In this document: piece by piece, positions 61,664 through 64,000 of the stretch
How positions within the stretch are numbered: the stretch's first letter is position 1
Layout of the letters: each line of letters opens with the position of its first letter
NCBI RefSeq assembly: GCF_000168975.1
Contig: NZ_AAUW01000003.1
Coordinates: 124,001 to 188,000, forward strand
Length of the DNA stretch: 64,000 nucleotides
From: Roseibium aggregatum IAM 12614
Lineage (GTDB): Bacteria; Pseudomonadota; Alphaproteobacteria; Rhizobiales; Stappiaceae
Reading direction: 5' to 3'
Made by a program: the position numbers and the translations under genes
The notes under the pieces: generated by a model
Told to the model about the DNA's origin: nothing
Databases searched by the model: none
The model's input: the letters and a program-made list of their open reading frames with translations, nothing else

Positions 61664-61693
61664 GAAACGGCGGGCCACTGGTCCGCCGTTTTC
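61664..61693 (+). terminator. Terminator of flagellin 2
   Basis: A 13-base stem (GAAACGGCGGGCC, loop ACT, GGTCCGCCGTTTTC with one G-T pair) followed by CGTTTC, 44 bases after the stop. Confidence 0.85.
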
Positions 61694-61908
61694 GTTTCAG
61701 GCCTGAATTACTGTCAGAAGGCGAAATTTTTTATCGTTCAGAATCAACGCTTTAAAAGAAAGCTTTTGGTAACTTTTATTTACGAGACGTTAATACGTGC
61801 ATCAGCGATTAACTTTCCATTTAGTTTTACGACAAAGGTGCATGCTCGACTTGGAATAGCTGCATGATGCCTTTGGCGAGACCTGAATAGGGAAAGCGGT
61901 GAAGTCTG

Positions 61909-63402
61909 ATGCCTGATATTGTTCTCTCCAGTGCTGTCCGGGACAATCTCCTGTCGCTGAAACAGACGGCTGATTTGCAATCGATCACGCAAACACGCCT
62001 GGCAACGGGTTTGAAGGTCAACACAGCGCTCGACAATCCGAACTCCTATTTCACGGCGCAGTCGCTCAACGACAGGGCAAGCGATCTGTCCAACCTTCTG
62101 GACAACATGGGCCAGGCGGTGCAGACGATCCGCGCCGCGGACAAGGGCATTACGTCGATCACCAAATTGGTGGAATCGGCCAAGGCCATCGCGAACCAGG
62201 CCTTGCAGACCTCCAGCGAATACGAACGCAAGCTGTTCACCAGCCAGTACAACGATCTGCTGGAGCAGATCGAGGACATGGCGCGGGACTCCAGCTACAA
62301 GGGCAAGAACCTTCTTGCCGGCGCCGGCAACGAGCTTGAAGTTATCTTCAACGAGGACAGCACCTCGAACCTCACTGTCAATCCGGTCGACTTTACAGAT
62401 ACTTCGCTGGAGGATGGTCTGAATCTGGACGATCTGGATGCCGGCGGCACCGGCACGTCGTCCTTCAACCTCTACAGTGGCACCACCACCATTTCCCTTT
62501 CGGGCTTGCAGGCCTCCTCAAACCTGACGGACCTCGCCGACTGGGCAACCGGCAACGTTGTCAGCATCACGGACTCCTCCGGCACCACCAACCTGACGGT
62601 TGGAACCGACATCACCACGGTGCAGGATTATGTCGACGCATTGAATGAATTGAGCGGCGTTCACGCCACTTTCGACGAAGCCACGGATTCGATCACGATC
62701 ACGTCCGGCCTCGACAACGCGCTCTATGTTTCAAAAGACAATACCGGCGGTGGCGCAGCGACGGACGGTGGCGACACTGGCGGCACCACGACCACGATGA
62801 CGGTGTCTCCTCTCAGTTCTACGGCAACACTGATCACCTCCGGCGGTTTCCAGGCTGGTGACACGATCACGATCACCGACGGCAACGGCTTCGAGCCGGC
62901 CTCTCTGGAGATTGATGAAGAAACCACGGTCAGCGATCTCGTGACCTTCATCAACAACGTGAAGGGCCTGGATGCGACCTTCTCGGGAGGCAGCATCAGT
63001 CTTATCGGCGAAGTGTCCTTCGACATTTCCAGCAGCAACAGCGATTTCAACAGAACGACACTCGGATCGACGTCGGGAACCGTGTCACTGACGGCCGCGG
63101 CCTCCGAGTTCAAGTCGGATACGGATATCAATCGAACGCTTCAGGCCATCAACGCGGCGCTGGATGAGCTTCGCAATGCGGCCCGATCCATGGGTACAGC
63201 TCTTTCGACAGTGGAAATCCGGACAGATTTCACTCAAAACCTGATCAACACGCTTGAGGTTGGCGCAGGCCACCTGACAATTGCTGACATGAACGAAGAA
63301 GGTGCTAACATGCTTGCGCTGCAAACCCGTCAGCAGCTTTCTTCGACGGCTCTGTCTCTCGCCAACCAGGCAGATCAGAGCGTCTTGAGCCTGTTCGGTT
63401 AA
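61909..63402 (+). CDS. Flagellin 3
   Basis: A 497-residue flagellin with the same D0/D1 ends (IVLSSAVRDNLLSLKQTADL; LALQTRQQLSSTALSLANQA) but a clearly different surface domain, including a Gly/Thr-rich stretch at about residues 282-300 (GGGAATDGGDTGGTTTTMTV) and its own pair of flagellin-IN-like motifs (TVQDYVDALNELSGVHATFD; TVSDLVTFINNVKGLDATFS). A TTAA-N7-TTTA element at 61809-61823 is one base from a CtrA box. No terminator is obvious before flbT 92 bases downstream. Confidence 0.95.
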   Translation: MPDIVLSSAVRDNLLSLKQTADLQSITQTRLATGLKVNTALDNPNSYFTAQSLNDRASDLSNLLDNMGQAVQTIRAADKGITSITKLVESAKAIANQALQTSSEYERKLFTSQYNDLLEQIEDMARDSSYKGKNLLAGAGNELEVIFNEDSTSNLTVNPVDFTDTSLEDGLNLDDLDAGGTGTSSFNLYSGTTTISLSGLQASSNLTDLADWATGNVVSITDSSGTTNLTVGTDITTVQDYVDALNELSGVHATFDEATDSITITSGLDNALYVSKDNTGGGAATDGGDTGGTTTTMTVSPLSSTATLITSGGFQAGDTITITDGNGFEPASLEIDEETTVSDLVTFINNVKGLDATFSGGSISLIGEVSFDISSSNSDFNRTTLGSTSGTVSLTAAASEFKSDTDINRTLQAINAALDELRNAARSMGTALSTVEIRTDFTQNLINTLEVGAGHLTIADMNEEGANMLALQTRQQLSSTALSLANQADQSVLSLFG

Positions 63403-63494
63403 CACCGGAGGCGTTTATCATTAAGGTATCGGGGGCAAATCGTTAACGGTTTCGTTAACGTTTCATGGCGATACTTCTGCGTGGAGGTCACGGA

Positions 63495-63989
63495 ATGGCG
63501 CTCAAGGTCGAGTTGAAACCGGGCGAGCGAATTATCATTGGGGAAAGTGTCATCACCAATGACAATCAACGCACTCGCCTTTTTATCGAAGGCCAGGCTC
63601 CCATTCTGCGAGAAAAGGACATTCTCACGCCGGCCACTGCTGATACACCAGCGAAACGGGTCTACCTGGCCGTCCAGCTGATGTATCTGTCAACTGACTT
63701 GGAGAAGATACAGGAGAGTTACTTCAGCCTCGTCAATGACATAGTGAAGGCCGCGCCGAGTACAATTCCTTTTGTCACCAGGATTAGTAACGCCATACTA
63801 ACCGGCGCCTTCTATAAAGCACTGAAAGAAGCACGTAAGCTCATCGAGTATGAAGGGACGCTGATCAGTCATGTACAAACAGGCAGCGCAGGCTTACCAG
63901 AAAACAAGCCAGGTGGCGATGTCACCGAGGGAGCTGGAAGCGAATCTGCTGATGAAGGCCGCAGCCCGGCTTCAGTTGATCAAGGATGA
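63495..63989 (+). CDS. flbT: Flagellin post-transcriptional regulator FlbT
   Basis: A 164-residue protein. In Caulobacter FlbT binds flagellin mRNA leaders and promotes their decay until the hook is complete. The conserved body runs MALKVELKPGERIIIGESVI, YLAVQLMYLSTDLEKIQESY, ALKEARKLIEYEGTLI. ATG 63495 follows GGAGG. The final 40 residues (HVQTGSAGLPENKPGGDVTE...) are low-complexity and are encoded over the start of flaF in another frame. The inverted repeat CGTTAACG-GTTT-CGTTAACG lies at 63441-63460, just upstream. Confidence 0.93.
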   Translation: MALKVELKPGERIIIGESVITNDNQRTRLFIEGQAPILREKDILTPATADTPAKRVYLAVQLMYLSTDLEKIQESYFSLVNDIVKAAPSTIPFVTRISNAILTGAFYKALKEARKLIEYEGTLISHVQTGSAGLPENKPGGDVTEGAGSESADEGRSPASVDQG

Positions 63990-64000
63990 ATGGGCAAATT
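63871..64000 (+). CDS. flaF: Flagellar biosynthesis regulator FlaF (5' part, cut by window end)
   Basis: ATG 63871 opens a frame that runs off the window. It reads MYKQAAQAYQKTSQVAMSPR followed by ELEANLLMKAAARLQLIKDE, the standard N-terminus of FlaF, which works with FlbT in flagellin translation control in alphaproteobacteria. It overlaps flbT by 119 bases in a different frame. A ribosome-binding site (GAAGGGACG region at 63852-63860) lies within flbT. Confidence 0.9.
   Translation, partial: MYKQAAQAYQKTSQVAMSPRELEANLLMKAAARLQLIKDEWAN

Overview
The window reads as chromosomal DNA of an alphaproteobacterium of fairly high GC. The evidence is the set of genes: cckA, fliX, flbT and flaF, motE, a DUF6468 gene inside the flagellar operon, a DksA with only one zinc-finger cysteine, and TTAA-N7-TTAA CtrA-type boxes next to flagellar promoters. 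A marine Stappiaceae/Roseibium-like organism would fit, but that is inference from gene content, since no rRNA or marker gene allows placement.

Layout. (1) 1-2934: the end of a peptide/nickel-type ABC operon, with a permease C-terminus, a binding protein and two small paralogous amidotransferase-fold proteins. (2) 2935-9300: an accessory stretch with an empty 850-base gap, an AT-rich KAP-like P-loop NTPase gene, a reductase/TetR pair, a decayed amidohydrolase, a hypothetical gene and a second TetR gene facing two matching operators. (3) 9305-16473: a 57-codon ORF plus AraC regulator, an orphan histidine kinase, a Tat-exported isochorismatase-like hydrolase with a YHS protein, a PAS-GGDEF diguanylate cyclase, a DUF1287 protein and a trypsin-like protease. 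(4) 16704-21631: a divergent LysR regulator and an overlapping acyl-CoA dehydrogenase / CoA-transferase / hydratase / CitE-lyase operon, consistent with breakdown of a C5 branched dicarboxylate such as itaconate. (5) 21775-24194: a phospholipid-type operon resembling E. coli ynbABC. (6) 24313-26464: ChrA chromate transporter and a rhodanese-ChrB protein.

(7) 26805-48428 and 53310-64000: a large flagellar and cell-cycle locus. One minus-strand operon runs flgB-flgC-fliE-fliQ-fliR-flhB and on to cckA. Divergently come fliO (with a very long disordered tail), fliP and a DUF2336 gene. A second minus-strand operon runs fliL-fliM-DUF6468-motE and then a 1433-residue TPR protein. Divergent from it is flgF-flgG-flgA-flgH. 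After a metabolic/cell-wall interval (quinone reductase, lytic transglycosylase, CpdB, small exported protein) come dksA and fliX (minus), flgI-flgJ/cheL-flgN (plus), a FlaG-like gene, three tandem ~498-residue flagellins, flbT and the start of flaF, which runs off the window.

The flagellar part fits the known alphaproteobacterial cascade. CckA feeds CtrA; CtrA-type boxes lie before flgB, before fliL and before flagellin 2; sigma-54 type -24/-12 promoters lie before flgF and flgI; FliX sits beside flgI; and FlbT, which acts on flagellin mRNA, is next to the flagellins, two of whose leaders can form hairpins. I did not find a CRISPR array, tRNA, rRNA, intact transposase or prophage. No clearly new multi-gene system stands out; the best leads are the KAP NTPase, the oversized FliO, the repeated FliM N-terminus, the TetR double operator with its 57-codon ORF, and the overlapping flbT/flaF pair.
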